NCBI GenBank assembly: GCA_023091735.1
Contig: JALKBU010000547.1
Span: 1 to 33,928, forward strand
Reading direction: 5' to 3'
Length of the DNA stretch: 33,928 bases
From: Trichomonas tenax
Lineage: Eukaryota; Parabasalia; Trichomonadida; Trichomonadidae
Shown: positions 19,419-29,566 of the stretch, in pieces
How positions within the stretch are numbered: the first letter of the stretch is position 1
Layout: each line of letters opens with the position of its first letter
The notes under the pieces: generated by a model
What the model was told of the DNA's origin: nothing
What the model saw: only the letters and a program-made list of their open reading frames with translations
Database searches by the model: none
Position numbers and translations under genes: made by a program

Positions 19419-20453
19419 ATAAACCAATGTGAGCCTCTCCCTCTATCAGGATTATTACATAAAGAGTCCACAAAGTTCCCATATTGTTTTACAATTGCTG
19501 CAACAGGTTCTGGTTATCAAAATGTTATTTTTCCTGCTGGAGTTTATATCATCGAATTATGGGGTCCTAGTGGTGGCAATGGAATATTTCGTGAAAATAG
19601 GACATATGGAGGCCTAGGCGGATACACAAAAGGGAAACTAACCTTAAAGAATGAAAAAAGCAAAGCTTTTTTCATTGGCACCAAAGGAGGTGAAAATATT
19701 GAAAGCCAGAATAAAGGTGGATCCGCAGGGTATAATGGAGGGGTTGAAGGCGCTAATGATAATTTTAATTCTGATGCACAAGCAGGTGGCTCAGGTGGGT
19801 CAACTGATATGAGAATTTATCAATCTCCTAATGTCATTCCTTCGATTTATGATCGAATCATGGTTGCAGGAGGTGGCGGGGGAGGTGCAGGACATAGCGG
19901 ATCGGGAAATGGAGGGAATGGAGGTGGAATAAATGGAACAATTGGGACGCCAAATACACTTAGTGCCCCCTTTGCAGACCCTGCAAAACCAGGAACCCAA
20001 ACTTCTGGTTACCAAGTATTAAATGGTGGTCCTGGAGATCCTGGAAATGAAGCAGGAGCCCCGGGTGGAGGAGGCTATTGGGGTGGGTTCGGAGGAATAT
20101 GTGCCCGAAGAATTGGTGGCTTTGGAGGCGTAGGTGGTGCTGGTGGGAGCTCATTTATAAGTGGGCACCATCAATGTCTTGCTATGAACGCTCAGGGCCA
20201 ATCTCTGGGTACATCAATTCATCCATCAAAAATATATTTTACTAAAAGCAAAACTATTGTAGGAAACTCAACAATGCCATCAAGTCTTGATGTCTCTTCA
20301 TTTGAAACACCAGGACATCTTGGTGATGGCGTTGTTCGTATTACAGTTGTCAAAATTGTCAATTTTGAAATTTGCAGTCATTATGATTGTTTGTCTAAAA
20401 TACCATTACGAATTCTTTATGCATTCTTAGTTTTAGATTATAATGTAAAATAA
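19419..20453 (+). pseudogene. Glycine-rich ALK/LTK-like protein gene, 5'-truncated (copy 2)
   Basis: The frame is open from a TAA at 19416 to 20453 (344 codons), but the first in-frame ATG lies at 19809, inside the domain. It reads QCEPLPLSG, then FPYCFTIAATGSGYQ and the same blocks as copy 1: IIELWGPSGGNG, GGYTKGKLTLKN, FFIGTKGG, AGYNGG, GGSGGSTDMRIY, DRIMVAGGGGGG, GGYWGGFGG, GGAGGSSFISGHH and GDGVVRITV. No kinase is present; the C-terminus (RILYAFLVLDYNVK) is weakly hydrophobic. The glycine and aromatic residues that define the domain are kept, so constraint persisted until recently. Either the start is lost or an upstream exon is not recognised. Confidence 0.6.
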
Positions 20454-20611
20454 ACAATATCAAATGGGAGGTAATAAGGTTATTTACAAAATAAGGCGAT
20501 TTTTATATGAAAAGGTTAAAAATTGAGAGTTTTCTTACATTTGACAACGAAGAATAGTCATAAGCAATACATATTTGTAAGCAATTAAGTAACGGAACAA
20601 TCGATTCTATT

Positions 20612-20720
20612 GGATGTTACACAATCGCAGCTACAGGATATGGTTACAACATTGTTAAATTTATCCGAAAAATATTAAATCGAACTTTGAGGAGCTCAAT
20701 CAATTGATAAAGATATGTAT
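20612..20720 (+). pseudogene. Short decayed third glycine-rich gene fragment
   Basis: The sequence reads IGCYTIAATGYGYN, matching the start of the domain in the two larger copies, then after a frame change IEL-stop-GAQS where the others have IELWG; the tryptophan codon TGG has become TGA. Similarity then fades. It lies 160 bases downstream of copy 2 in the same orientation, so it is a tandem relic of the family. Confidence 0.6.
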
Positions 20721-21031
20721 TATAATTAATTTATTGAAGGAAATTGGTTATGTCCTAATTACACATAGTTATACCGATGTTTTAGCGAAAACTGGAAATG
20801 TGCAAAATGAAACATGAAAAATGGAGTCACCGATGGCATTTTCTCGAAAATATTAAAATGAATCTCAATTCATCTCCATTCGTTTGTTTCAGAATATCAT
20901 TTGGTAGAATAATGGCCACATCATATGACAAGATTTCTCAGACATCATTTATCATTTAAAACAGATAGAAAATTATAATGCTTCAATTAAATAAAATTTA
21001 TGAAATACATACAAAATAAATATATAACAAA
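20721..21031. other. Spacer without a gene
   Basis: I see nothing here except AT-rich sequence between the glycine-rich relic and the 3' end of the helicase gene. Confidence 0.5.
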
Positions 21032-24000
21032 TCATTTGTTCTTCTTGAGTTTTGACATTTGAAGTTGGAGGAAATTCAAAACTTCGTCCGATGTTTCAGG
21101 AACTGTATCTGCTGCTTGATTTCCACCATCTGATTGAGGGATTGTATTTACAAAGTTCACGCTTGATGGAGGAACAAAATTTGACATTAGATTGGGAATT
21201 TGCTGCTCTTGCTGAGGAACTGCTTCATTTGGAGCTTTGAGTGTTGCTTTTCTATTCTTTATCGGAGAAAACTTCACTGCAGGATTTGTTTGTTGTTGAA
21301 CAGGCGTTCCAAAAATTGAATTTGCACGCGTTCTTGTGACAGGAATTGGATCTTGAGGAATTGGTGGATGAGGATCATATCCTGAATCCTGGATTGGTGC
21401 TGAATATTGTCTCTGAATTGAAGGTTGCGATGGCTTTGAAGGCCAAATAGGAATAACATTCGGTGGAGTTGGAGGAAATTCAACATTCTTCTTGATCTGA
21501 GAAATCTTGTCTGGCAACTCTTTCAATATTCTTTGCTGCAACTCGTTCGTCTTTGGTAATGGACTGATGAGATTGGCGTATTTAGATGAGAAAGCATCAT
21601 TGCTATTTGCTTCCTTAGAAAGATTGGAATCCATCAAAATTCTATCAATAACATATTTGCCGAACTTGTTGTAAACAGCTTTTGTCATTCCTGTCAATCT
21701 GCAAAGTTCAATTTCTGTTGTTGGCTTAACTTCAACGATCTTCCTGAGATTATCAAGGGTAATGATCTTATTAGGATCTATTAGACTCATATCAGCAACT
21801 TGGACTCTTAAATCATTCAACTTCTTGAAGAATTCATTATTTTGAGGTGAATTAACGAATTTATCGTCAGGATATTCTTCATAAGTGAATTTAAATGCTC
21901 CATGAGAACTAAACTGCGAACCAGGAATATAATATTCAACAGTTCCTGTTTGTAATTCAAAAAAAGCTTTCTTCAAAACACGTTTTTCACATAATTGCAT
22001 CAAAATTCTTCCAACAATATCAATAATTGTCTTAACAGTATTTCCTGATCCAAATTCGGGAATTGTTGCATCACCACAAGTTGCAATAACTTTAGAAGGC
22101 TGTCCAAAGAAAATCTTTTGAATGTGATTGACTGTTGCATGAGGTTTAGCAACTCCTCTTCTTTTATAAATTGTATCAACAATGTTTGATATCTGATATG
22201 CATATTGAGTGACATCTCTAATTATTGGATCACCACGAATTGAACCAAGTCTACAATTATCACACATTTTATGGCATTCTTTTGGATCAAACTCTTCACC
22301 AAAATGCTGCAAAATTAAACATCTTCTGCAGGTCTTTTTATCCATTGTATATTTAACCATTTGATTCAAATTGTCTTGAGAATGATTGAAATATTCTGAT
22401 TGCGAATCAACTTTGAGATCCTTTTACAGCAAATAAAACTGAGTCTGAATATCTTTCGAGTGGAAAAACAGACAACAATCTGATTTCTTGCCATCTCTTC
22501 CTGCACGTCCTGCTTCTTGATAATATGCTTCTATTGACCTTGGAATACCAAAATGCAAAACAAATCTAACATCTGGTTTATTAATACCCATCCCAAATGC
22601 CAATGTTGCAACAATAATTGATATTTCTCCTTCCATCCATAAATCTTGCATCTGTTTTCTGACTTGCATATCCATTTTTCCATTATAATTTGCCGTCCTT
22701 AACCCTTTCGAATTCAAGTATTGAAAAACTTCTTCCGTGGCACGAATTGTAATCGTGAAAATAATTCCACAGGAATTTTCATAACCTTTGTGAATAATCC
22801 ACACCAAAATTTGTGCAAAATTATCTTCTTTCTTATCACCTTTTGGAATAACTTCAAAATTAAGATTTGGTCTATTAAAAGTCTGTAGGTGCAATGTATA
22901 ATTCCTCATATGAAGATTAATAACAATATCATCAATAACTCGCGGCGTTGCTGTTGCTGTTAATGCCATCATTGGAACATTTGGATATTTGTCTCTCAGA
23001 ATTCCAATCTGTGTATATTCTGGTCTGAAATCGTGTCCCCATTGTGAAATACAATGAGCTTCATCAACAGCAATTCTTGAGAGTTTATCAGCTTGGTACA
23101 AAAAGTCGCATAAAGGCTGAATTTGCGATCCTTTGATAAGCTTTTCAGGAGTCAAATAAAGGAATCTTAAAATACCAGTTTTTGCATAAGAAATGATTCG
23201 TTCTGCTTCTTCTAATGGTGTTTCACCGTTCAATAATTCGGCTGAAATATTCATCTTTTTAAGTGAATCAATTTGATCTTTCATTAATGATAACAAAGGT
23301 GAAATAATCATTGTTAAGCCTCCTTGAACATATTCTGTTAACATATAACATAGGCTCTTTCCTCCTCCTGTCGGCATCAATACAAAAACATCGTTTCCTT
23401 TGATGGCTGAAGCAATGGCTTCGAATTGAACTCCTCTAAATTTTTCATGATGAAAAACTTCTCTATTCACGCGATTCAAGATATCAACATATTCCTGTGG
23501 AAGTCCATAATTGTTCTCAGGTATAATTATTGGTTTTTGTGCAGGAATTTGATTATCAATAATTTTTTTTTTTCAATATTTTCTGGAACTGTCGATGGAA
23601 TTGATTGATCTTCGTTTAGCTCTGGTGTATTGTCTGTGCCTAGACTGTTTAATGAAACAGATTTTGTAATTTTTTGATTTTGTGGTGTTTGTGGGGCTGG
23701 AAGTTGATTTTCTGGTGCATTCTGTTTATTTACAGGCGATCCATTACGTGCATCTAAACTTTCGACAAAAATAATATCTTCGTCAGAATAATCATTTGAT
23801 TGATTTTTTGGTATGTTTTGTTGAACTGAAGGTCTTTGCGTGTTAACATGTTGATTTTGTGGTAATTGAACAGATTTATTTGAATCAAATTTTTTTTTGT
23901 GCTATAATATTGCAATAATTGATCTTCCAGATCTGTAATATATAGTTGAGTAACTTTTCGTTCGCTTCGAAGTTCTTGAATTGCGGAATATTGCTTATTT

Positions 24001-24469
24001 TTAATACATTCGCGAATTTTCGAATTTAATTTCTCTTCGTATTCTTGAAGGTCAAATAAACGCTTTTCGTATGTTTTCTGAGTTTCATTTTCGGTTTCGT
24101 TTATCGATTGATTTTGAATTTGTTGTGTTTCTTCGTAATACTGCAAGTCCTGTTGACAACTGGCCTCCAGTTTCTGTAATTCACTAGAAGTTTCCTGTGT
24201 GTCGACATAATCTGAATCGGAAGATAAATAGCTGAATTTTGACTCTGGCTCTTCAGTTGCTAGAACAATTCGCGATATAAACGTATGTTTCGAATTTTTT
24301 TTCTGTCATATTTGCGCTATCTGACTCTGTATCGTAATCTTCAACATAAATCGCTTCAATTTCAGCATTTGAGCTCTGTTTGTTATCCTGGAGCTTTGAT
24401 TGGTCGTTTTGATTTTTTTTCTACTTTTCGATCGACCATCATCGTGATGTGAGGCCGATCATCTTGCAT
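21032..24469 (-). pseudogene. RecQ-family DNA helicase gene, interrupted
   Basis: The reading is a RecQ 3'-5' helicase acting in replication-fork and recombination repair. A polar N-terminal region with a short coiled coil (EKRLFDLQEYEEKLNSKIRE) precedes the core: motif I MPTGGGKS, Ia [55 protein letters not shown] and [12 protein letters not shown]. Then come the RQC zinc site (CRRC...CHKMCDNC), winged helix, HRDC (ITLDNLRKIVEVKPTTEIEL) and a Pro/Gln-rich tail ending KLKKNK. Frame changes occur at four A-tracts (plus-strand T runs 24413-24420, 24295-24302, 23890-23898 and 23563-23573), and an in-frame TAA at 22424-22426 splits helicase from zinc domain. Without these it would be about 1,145 aa from the ATG at 24469. 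It is a pseudogene, or partly a homopolymer-error artefact. Confidence 0.7.
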
Positions 24470-24857
24470 CGAAGTCAAATTTGGAAATTGCAAAAAAAAA
24501 AATTCTCAATGGACTTTAGATTTCAGATAACATTAGAAATGTGAACTATTCCACTCATTTGTATTTGTATCAGTTCAAAATCTGTTTTGAATTCCCAGAG
24601 TAAGTTTATATACTGACATAATTTGTACATCTTGTGTTTAATTTGAGAAAAGTCGATTTCATTAATAAAGAACTTGAAGAATCTGTGTTTACCCATCTAG
24701 ATTCACCTATAATGGATGCTTCAAAAAGTGCAAGCAATGATGTCTAGATAATCAATTAACTGCAAGTTGTCATAAAATTTGTCAAATAAAGTGTGATTGC
24801 AATTCAGTACCAATAATTTTTTTTAATTAATTTATATTACTTTCATTTTGTTGATCA
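24470..24857. other. Upstream region of the helicase gene
   Basis: The stretch contains an A/T run at 24494-24504 and AT-rich sequence. No clear TCAYTW Initiator is found just before the helicase ATG; TTTGACTTCGATG is the nearest context. I see no gene. Confidence 0.4.
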
Positions 24858-25109
24858 AGTCGCAAACATTACACAATACATTCCTCTTTGATATATGTAG
24901 TGTTCTTGCTTCAACTAAGAGTGTTTGATGAAAACATTGAAGACTCAATCAAAGGATATTTATTGTGCATCAAACAATGCAATAATAATTTTTTCCAGCA
25001 GATTTGGGCTTCCGATCATCGCGCTGCTGATTGCCTCATTATTCCTTATGCTCTAAACTTTGAAATTAATTCAATGCAAATGTTTTTTTTTTCATCTCTT
25101 ATGTTATGA
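24858..25109 (+). pseudogene. Membrane-protein gene fragment, duplicated (block 1)
   Basis: CGCAAACATTACACAATACATTC leads into a frame reading YVVFLLQLRVFDENIEDSIK. A sister at 27612-27860 has YVMFLLQLGVIAENIADSIK. There is no ATG and the frame ends at 25109 in a T-rich run. The sister retains about 18 bases missing here. This appears to be a fragment of a multi-pass membrane protein, perhaps related to the neighbouring YRHGK family gene, whose copy 2 has a similar SESIKDSFV segment. Confidence 0.4.
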
Positions 25110-25259
25110 GTTAGGTACATATCTCTCGTGCTCTTCGAAGTTTCCATGCTTTCGATCTTTATGATGATGCTAGGGCATTATATATTTATAAATATCATTT
25201 CGTTGAGTAAAATTTTTATTCAAGAGCTATCAGCAGCTGCATTCGGTCGGTATTACTGA

Positions 25260-25590
25260 ATGACAAGTGTCTCTCGTAAAGGGCCAAAAGTTTCAGACAT
25301 ATTGAGGCCGATAAGGGCATTGAAGGCAATAGCCATCATCACATGGAACAAGTTGGCAGTAGCCACGTGAATTTATTGGAGCGAAGATATAACATGAATC
25401 TTTATATTTGTAGTCTTCGTTTGTCGTTTAGATTTGTTTCATCGCAATTAACTGCTTCAGTTCGTAGACTTCTTTCCTGAGCATTGCTATCTCTGCCTTG
25501 TTTTCGTCGGTTGCTAATGAAGCAGAACAAAAAGCAATAAAGAGAAATATTTTCAATATTTGAAGTAAAATACATAAAAAACAATAAAAA
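25260..25590 (-). pseudogene. Small secreted Cys-rich protein gene, broken (copy 1)
   Basis: Minus-strand sequence reads IFLFIAFCSASLA, MLRKEVYELKQLIAMKQI, a stop (TAA), then SCYIFAPINSRGYCQLVPC and GYCLQCPYRPQYV before another stop. The paralogue at 28433-28770 has GAA where this has the first TAA, and an ATG where this has ATA at the expected start. The ancestral protein had a signal peptide, a short heptad-like helix and a C-terminal module with six or seven cysteines (Cx13Cx4Cx4Cx2C). I do not recognise the family. It is head to head with the membrane gene fragment at 25685. Confidence 0.5.
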
Positions 25591-25684
25591 TTTAAAATTG
25601 CTAAATTTGTTAACAAGCATTGACCTCCAACATTGTTTTGAATGTGACAAAAAATTCAATGTTTCGAAGATTTTTAACAATTTG

Positions 25685-26238
25685 ATGTTTATTATTTCTA
25701 TCATATTTCTATTTTGTATTCTTTCATTGTTAAAAGTATCATTGATTGAAATGACTTTCATTGTTGAATACCTGCCTTTACTGAAGCCTTGTAAGTTTAC
25801 ATATTACTACTTGCACTGTGATGAGGATACAATGATATTGTTTTTCTTCGTTTTAGTTATCATATCAATTTCAATTGCATATTATTTAGCAAAATTAATA
25901 AGCAGTCAAGTGCAATATAGACACGGAAAATTTTCGCCGGGTATATCATATATTACTGTAATATTAGCCCACTTAATCATAAATTTTTTGGTTTTTATGT
26001 TTTTTATTATGACTTCCATTATATTGATGGGGATCAATATTATATGCTTTGCTATTTAACAAGCCATTTATATGTTTATTCCTTGTGCCAGATTTTTGCT
26101 AACATATGTAGAATAATTTTGGTTTTTGATGTCAAAGGCTCTAAAATCATTTATTCTTTTTCCTTTCTAGTTCAATATCATTTAGCAATACTCTTGGTGA
26201 GATTGCTTTTATTCCATTACCCAAGAAATACGTCGTGA
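25685..26238 (+). pseudogene. Multi-pass membrane protein gene of the YRHGK family, broken (copy 1)
   Basis: The first ATG begins MFIISIIFLFCILSLLKVSL, a membrane helix, followed by a loop with CKFTYYYLHCDED, a second helix (ILFFFVLVIISISIAYYLAK) and QYRHGKFSPGISYITV. The frame then changes at a T6 run (25984-25989). One more T would join it to the downstream frame reading FYVFYYDFHYIDGDQYYMLC and SHLYVYS, which matches copy 2 (YGQYAFYYDYHYIEGDQYYK). Hydrophobic helices continue to 26238. It is probably an N-terminal part of a larger polytopic protein. The family is unknown to me; the YRHGK-x-xPGISY and DGDQYY motifs are conserved between copies. Confidence 0.5.
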
Positions 26239-26263
26239 TATTTTTTGATCAAATGGGATATTA

Positions 26264-26322
26264 TTATTATAGGGTGTGCAAGGGTGTGTTTAGGACAGAA
26301 AGATAGAGAATGAGTTGAAATG
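26264..26322 (-). repeat. Copy of the 3' part of the 9.2-kb dispersed repeat
   Basis: TATAGGGTGTGCAAGGGTGT through TTTAGGACAGAAAGATAGAG to GTTGAAATG is the inverse of 9308-9362, with scattered substitutions. The MAxYKIKIE core is not attached here. Confidence 0.5.
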
Positions 26323-27340
26323 TTATAATAACATCATTATAAACCCTATCAAATTGTAGTATTATAGCTATGGTTTGAAGTTTCTATTTCGATTATAAGT
26401 CACTTAAATCTCACAATTTTGACATCCGTCTTTTTTTCACAATTTGGTTATCAAAATTTTTCTTGTTTGACTATAGTGACCAATAGCAAAGTTCCAATCA
26501 ATTTAAGCATATGCATAGATATGCCGAACGATTCTGAATCGGAATCTATAGAGCAAAATAAAAAATCAGGGCTGTGTAACTTGAATAACTATATAAAAGC
26601 GAAACTGAATTTTTTTGTGTAATTTCAAAAAAAAAGTGAAAACACTTTCATCATTTATCATGATGTCATATTGTGTTCACAATCAACTACAATCTATATA
26701 ATATTAATATCCAATAAGTATATATCTTATTTATATATATTATATCGTTGTTTTCCTTCATAATATCTGTATCAGATCAAAATAAAAAAATATGTCATAC
26801 TTTTCAAATTTGTAATTGAAATGCTGTTTTGACCATATACATCAAACTTGACTTCATTTAATTGCAGAAGGTAATAGATCATCAACTATAGATCCGTTGT
26901 GTCCCTAAGGAAAGTAATTGGCACATCTCAGTAATTAATATAAAAACAAATATTCGATTGGAATCAAATTATTGTCGAAAAATTGTGTTTGCTGAGAAAA
27001 CATGTCTTTTGAGATTTTCGTTTTCATATTAATAAATCATATATCTACTAATGTTATTATAATTAATACTATATCTATTATATATAGTAACTATTGTCTA
27101 TGTCTTTTATCAATCATTGGGTTGACTGTAATGAAAACAAAAAAAATCCCATCACAGATTGTCAAAATTCGAACCGTCTCTATTTATGGGATTGCTTATC
27201 AGCAACCTAAGGTTCATTTACAATTATGAGTATATCCATAGATTATATACGAGGTATACTATACGTATAATAGCAGAGAAAGATTGTTTCAAAAATTCTT
27301 TGAAAACAGAGTGAAAATTTTTTATTCGTCACATCAAAAA

Positions 27341-27420
27341 AATGAACATTTTGGCACCAGTTTTTCCCGTGAAACCGCTCTCTGGCTCAATTTTGATTTT
27401 ATATTCCGCCATTGCGCCAA
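27341..27420 (-). repeat. Copy 2 of the MAxYKIKIE repeat core
   Basis: On the minus strand TTGGCGCAATGGCGG leads into a frame MAEYKIKIEPESGFTGKTGA, which parallels copy 1 at 9241. About 80% of bases agree over the 70-base core. The downstream part is not contiguous; a similar piece lies 90 bases away in the opposite orientation (27510-27546), so the unit has been rearranged. Confidence 0.55.
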
Positions 27421-27509
27421 AATTATATGACACATTTCTCTATATAAGAGTTATTATAGGTGTATGTTATATATGTGTTAATAGAATGATTCAGATTTGC
27501 TCCAATCTT

Positions 27510-27546
27510 TCTGCACAAAACACACGCTTGCACACCCTATATTATG
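27510..27546 (+). repeat. Third copy of the repeat tail
   Basis: CTGCACAAAACACACGCTTG followed by CACACCCTATATTA resembles 9332-9366 and, inverted, 26264-26300. It marks an inversion breakpoint relative to copy 1. Confidence 0.45.
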
Positions 27547-27611
27547 GAATCACTTATCTGTTCAAATATGTAATTTAGTCCATTTGTATGCTAATTCTTT
27601 CTATATGTTTT

Positions 27612-27860
27612 GTTTTCGCAAACGTTACCTAATACATTCCACCGTCTTATAGAAAGCCTTTGAAATATGTAATGTTTTTGTTACAGCTAGGAGTGATTGC
27701 AGAAAATATTGCAGACTCGATTAAAAGATCTTGGGTTTTCAGCATTTCTTTGCAATATAAATCTCAGAGATGGTGGGATTTGATACTTGATTTTATTATG
27801 AATTATTCGTCCAATATTCCTATCATTACCTTAGTTATAATTCTTTCATACCAAGAATAG
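27612..27860 (+). pseudogene. Membrane-protein gene fragment, duplicated (block 2)
   Basis: CGCAAACGTTACCTAATACATTC leads into a frame without ATG that reads YVMFLLQLGVIAENIADSIK, then a helix-like LILDFIMNYSSNIPIITLVI, stopping at 27860. It is the sister of 24858-25109 and precedes the second secreted/membrane pair exactly as the first precedes its own, so it is part of the duplicated block. Confidence 0.4.
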
Positions 27861-28432
27861 GGTTCAAGGCAAGAAGAGGAACATTCAATGAATGTTGCAA
27901 TTGATTCTGTTGTGGCCATATAAAAATAACATAGTTTCACAAAAGGAATGCTATTCAGTAATCTAATATCTTTCAAAATTCATCCATCCAAAAATGAAAA
28001 ATATCAATTATAGGGCATGCGATTATTTTCAATTCAAAATTAATCATTATAAAATAATCGCAATGATCCTATAGCAGCAGTTTTTTGCATAATCATTATA
28101 AAAGAAAAAATAATCTTTCTTTCGCGCCCGTAAAACATCTTAAAAATGCTAAATTTACACAATATCTGGTATCTTAAATAGATTTTTATAATTCATTGCA
28201 AATCCACTTATATAATGCATTGCAAATACCAGCCTAATATATATCATACTTCCATCTCGTAACTTGTCATTTTCAGCTGTATTGTGAACGAATTTAACAA
28301 CTACCAAAGCATTGTTAGAGTAATATTGGCCTTGATATAGAAAAAAAATATTGCCAAGGAAACAAGATTATTCTAAGAATTAAAAAAAATATAATAAAAG
28401 GACACACTAATTAAGAAATTAAATTCTTTTAA
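27861..28432. other. Spacer carrying hairpin repeat copy 2
   Basis: Beyond the inverted copy of the hairpin repeat at 28005-28133 I see only AT-rich sequence and no gene. Confidence 0.5.
28005..28133 (-). repeat. Dispersed hairpin repeat (MITE-like), copy 2
   Basis: The inverse of this interval reads TTACGGGCGCGAAAG, AAAAAACTGCTGCTATAGGA, TGCGATTATTTT, AATTTTGAATTGAAAATAA and CGCATGCCCTATA, in the same order as copy 1 at 6393-6508. The foldback arms (TATAGGGCATGCGATTATTT at 28009 and its inverse ending near 28074) are better preserved here. Confidence 0.65.
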
Positions 28433-28770
28433 TCATTTTCTTCGAGGTTTATACCTATACCATGCTTGACCATGAACACCTAAGCAAGGTCTTGTATTGA
28501 ACAAATATTGTTGACTGTAAGGACATTGGAAGCAATAGCCGTTACCACATGGAACAAGCTGGCAGTAGACGCGTGAATTCGTTGCCGCGAAGATATAGCA
28601 TGAAGTTTCGTATTCAATGTCTTCGTTTTTCGTTTCGATTTGTTTCATCGCAATCAACTGCTTCAATTTGCCAAATTGCCAACTTCTTTCCTGAGCATTA
28701 CGATTTCCGTCTTAATTTCTACTGTTGCTGTTAAAGCAGAACAAAAAGTATGAAAGAGAAACATTAAATT
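28433..28770 (-). pseudogene. Small secreted Cys-rich protein gene (copy 2), frame-shifted
   Basis: The minus strand has TTCACAATTTAATG, an Initiator-like TCACA close to an ATG, then MFLFHTFCSALTATVEIKTE, a signal peptide followed by MLRKEVGN. A short duplication (TTGGCAA twice) then disrupts the frame before KQLIAMKQIETKNEDIEYE. The C-terminal module SCYIFAATNSRVYCQLVPC, GYCFQCPYSQQYLF, RPCLGVHGQAWYRYKPRRK is open to 28433. If the frame were whole it would be about 105 aa. It is the less damaged copy of the pair; the basic C-terminus is preserved. Function unknown. It diverges from the membrane gene starting near 28850. Confidence 0.5.
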
Positions 28771-28849
28771 GTGAAGGAAAAAATTTAACAGCTCTTACAA
28801 ATTGTCAAAACAAATTGATAAAAAATCGTTTTTGTAGATTCACCATTCT

Positions 28850-29204
28850 TATTCATATTTCAAAAATTGGTCTGAGAAAAAAGTGTCATTGATATTAATA
28901 ACATTTCATCATTACCATTCCAATTGCATATTTTTTGACGACATTAATAATGCATGAAGCCAAGTATAGGCATGGAAAGTATGCACCTGGTATATCTTAT
29001 ATTGTCGTGCTATTGACAAAACTTATTATAGAATATTACGGGCAATATGCTTTTTATTATGATTACCATTACATCGAAGGTGACCAATATTACAAGTTTT
29101 GTTTTATAACAAACGATTTATACATATTTGCAAGATCATCGCTGAAAATTTCTGAATCAATCAAAGATTCTTTTGTCATAGATGGTATCTGCAATTTTTT
29201 TTAA
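28850..29204 (+). pseudogene. Multi-pass membrane protein gene of the YRHGK family, broken (copy 2)
   Basis: The open part reads KYRHGKYAPGISYIVVLLTK, then YGQYAFYYDYHYIEGDQYYK, FCFITNDLYIFARSSLKISE and SIKDSFVIDGICNFF. Relative to copy 1 about 100 bases coding the loop and second helix are deleted near 28895, and no ATG is in frame before the motif. It retains the frame across the site where copy 1 shifts. The 3' end at 29204 is followed by a T-rich run. Confidence 0.5.
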
Positions 29205-29322
29205 ATTATTTCATATTTTATTGTTATTATATGAAAAAGATTGAGATAACTCAATATTTGTATAGTAAGTTCGAGGCTTAATTTCACGCAATCCAAGAGA
29301 ATTTTTTATTTCATTGAAAAAA

Positions 29323-29550
29323 TTACTTTGCAGGGACCCATTGTGCATCACATTCTGGGCAATTTGTACGCGTCTTATTGATGTATCCATCGATGCAGTG
29401 TTTGTGGAAAACGCAGCCGCATTCGCCCTTAATTAAAGGACAAGATCCCCTGTCAAGAATCTGGCAACTTGAGCACTGTTCGCTGAGGTCTGACTTACAG
29501 ATTGTGCAGTTTGTTGCTTTTCTCTCTGGTTTTTGTGGTTTTGATGACAT
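29323..29550 (-). CDS. RING-H2 protein, RBX1/APC11-like
   Basis: The 75-aa product has CTICKSDL, EQCSSCQ, SCPLIKGECGCVFHKHC and CPECDAQW, which give the full RING-H2 ligand set with the extra zinc-binding cysteines of the RBX1/RBX2/APC11 class. Such proteins bind a cullin or APC2 and recruit the E2 in multi-subunit ubiquitin ligases. The last pair CPxC is as in APC11 and RBX2 rather than RBX1 (CPxD). It is shorter than RBX1 (108 aa) and near the size of APC11 (84 aa). I prefer the ATG at 29550 (MSSKPQKPERK); the GTG five codons upstream belongs to a GTGACA motif shared with the genes at 2594 and 5563. The frame is intact. Confidence 0.75.
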   Translation of the reverse strand: MSSKPQKPERKATNCTICKSDLSEQCSSCQILDRGSCPLIKGECGCVFHKHCIDGYINKTRTNCPECDAQWVPAK

Positions 29551-29564
29551 TTTATATTTTGTCA

Positions 29565-29566
29565 CA
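29565..29566 (-). promoter_or_regulatory. GTGACA motif before the RING gene
   Basis: On the minus strand AAAAATGTGACAAAATATAAAATG places GTGACA nine bases before the chosen start codon. See the matching CGTGACA at 2581 and 5556. Confidence 0.3.

Larger units (their letters stand above)
26239..27599. other. Gene-poor region with scattered repeat copies
   Basis: The region has inverted and direct copies of parts of the 9.2-kb repeat (26264-26322, 27341-27420, 27510-27546). Short frames at 26419-26622 and 27002-27229 have alternative starts or unremarkable composition and are not called. The remainder is AT-rich. Confidence 0.5.

Noticed and set aside
27150..27190. GGTTCGAAT on the minus strand resembling a tRNA T-arm (B box)
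   Set aside because: The closing CC of the B box is missing, and I could find no acceptor or anticodon stem around it.
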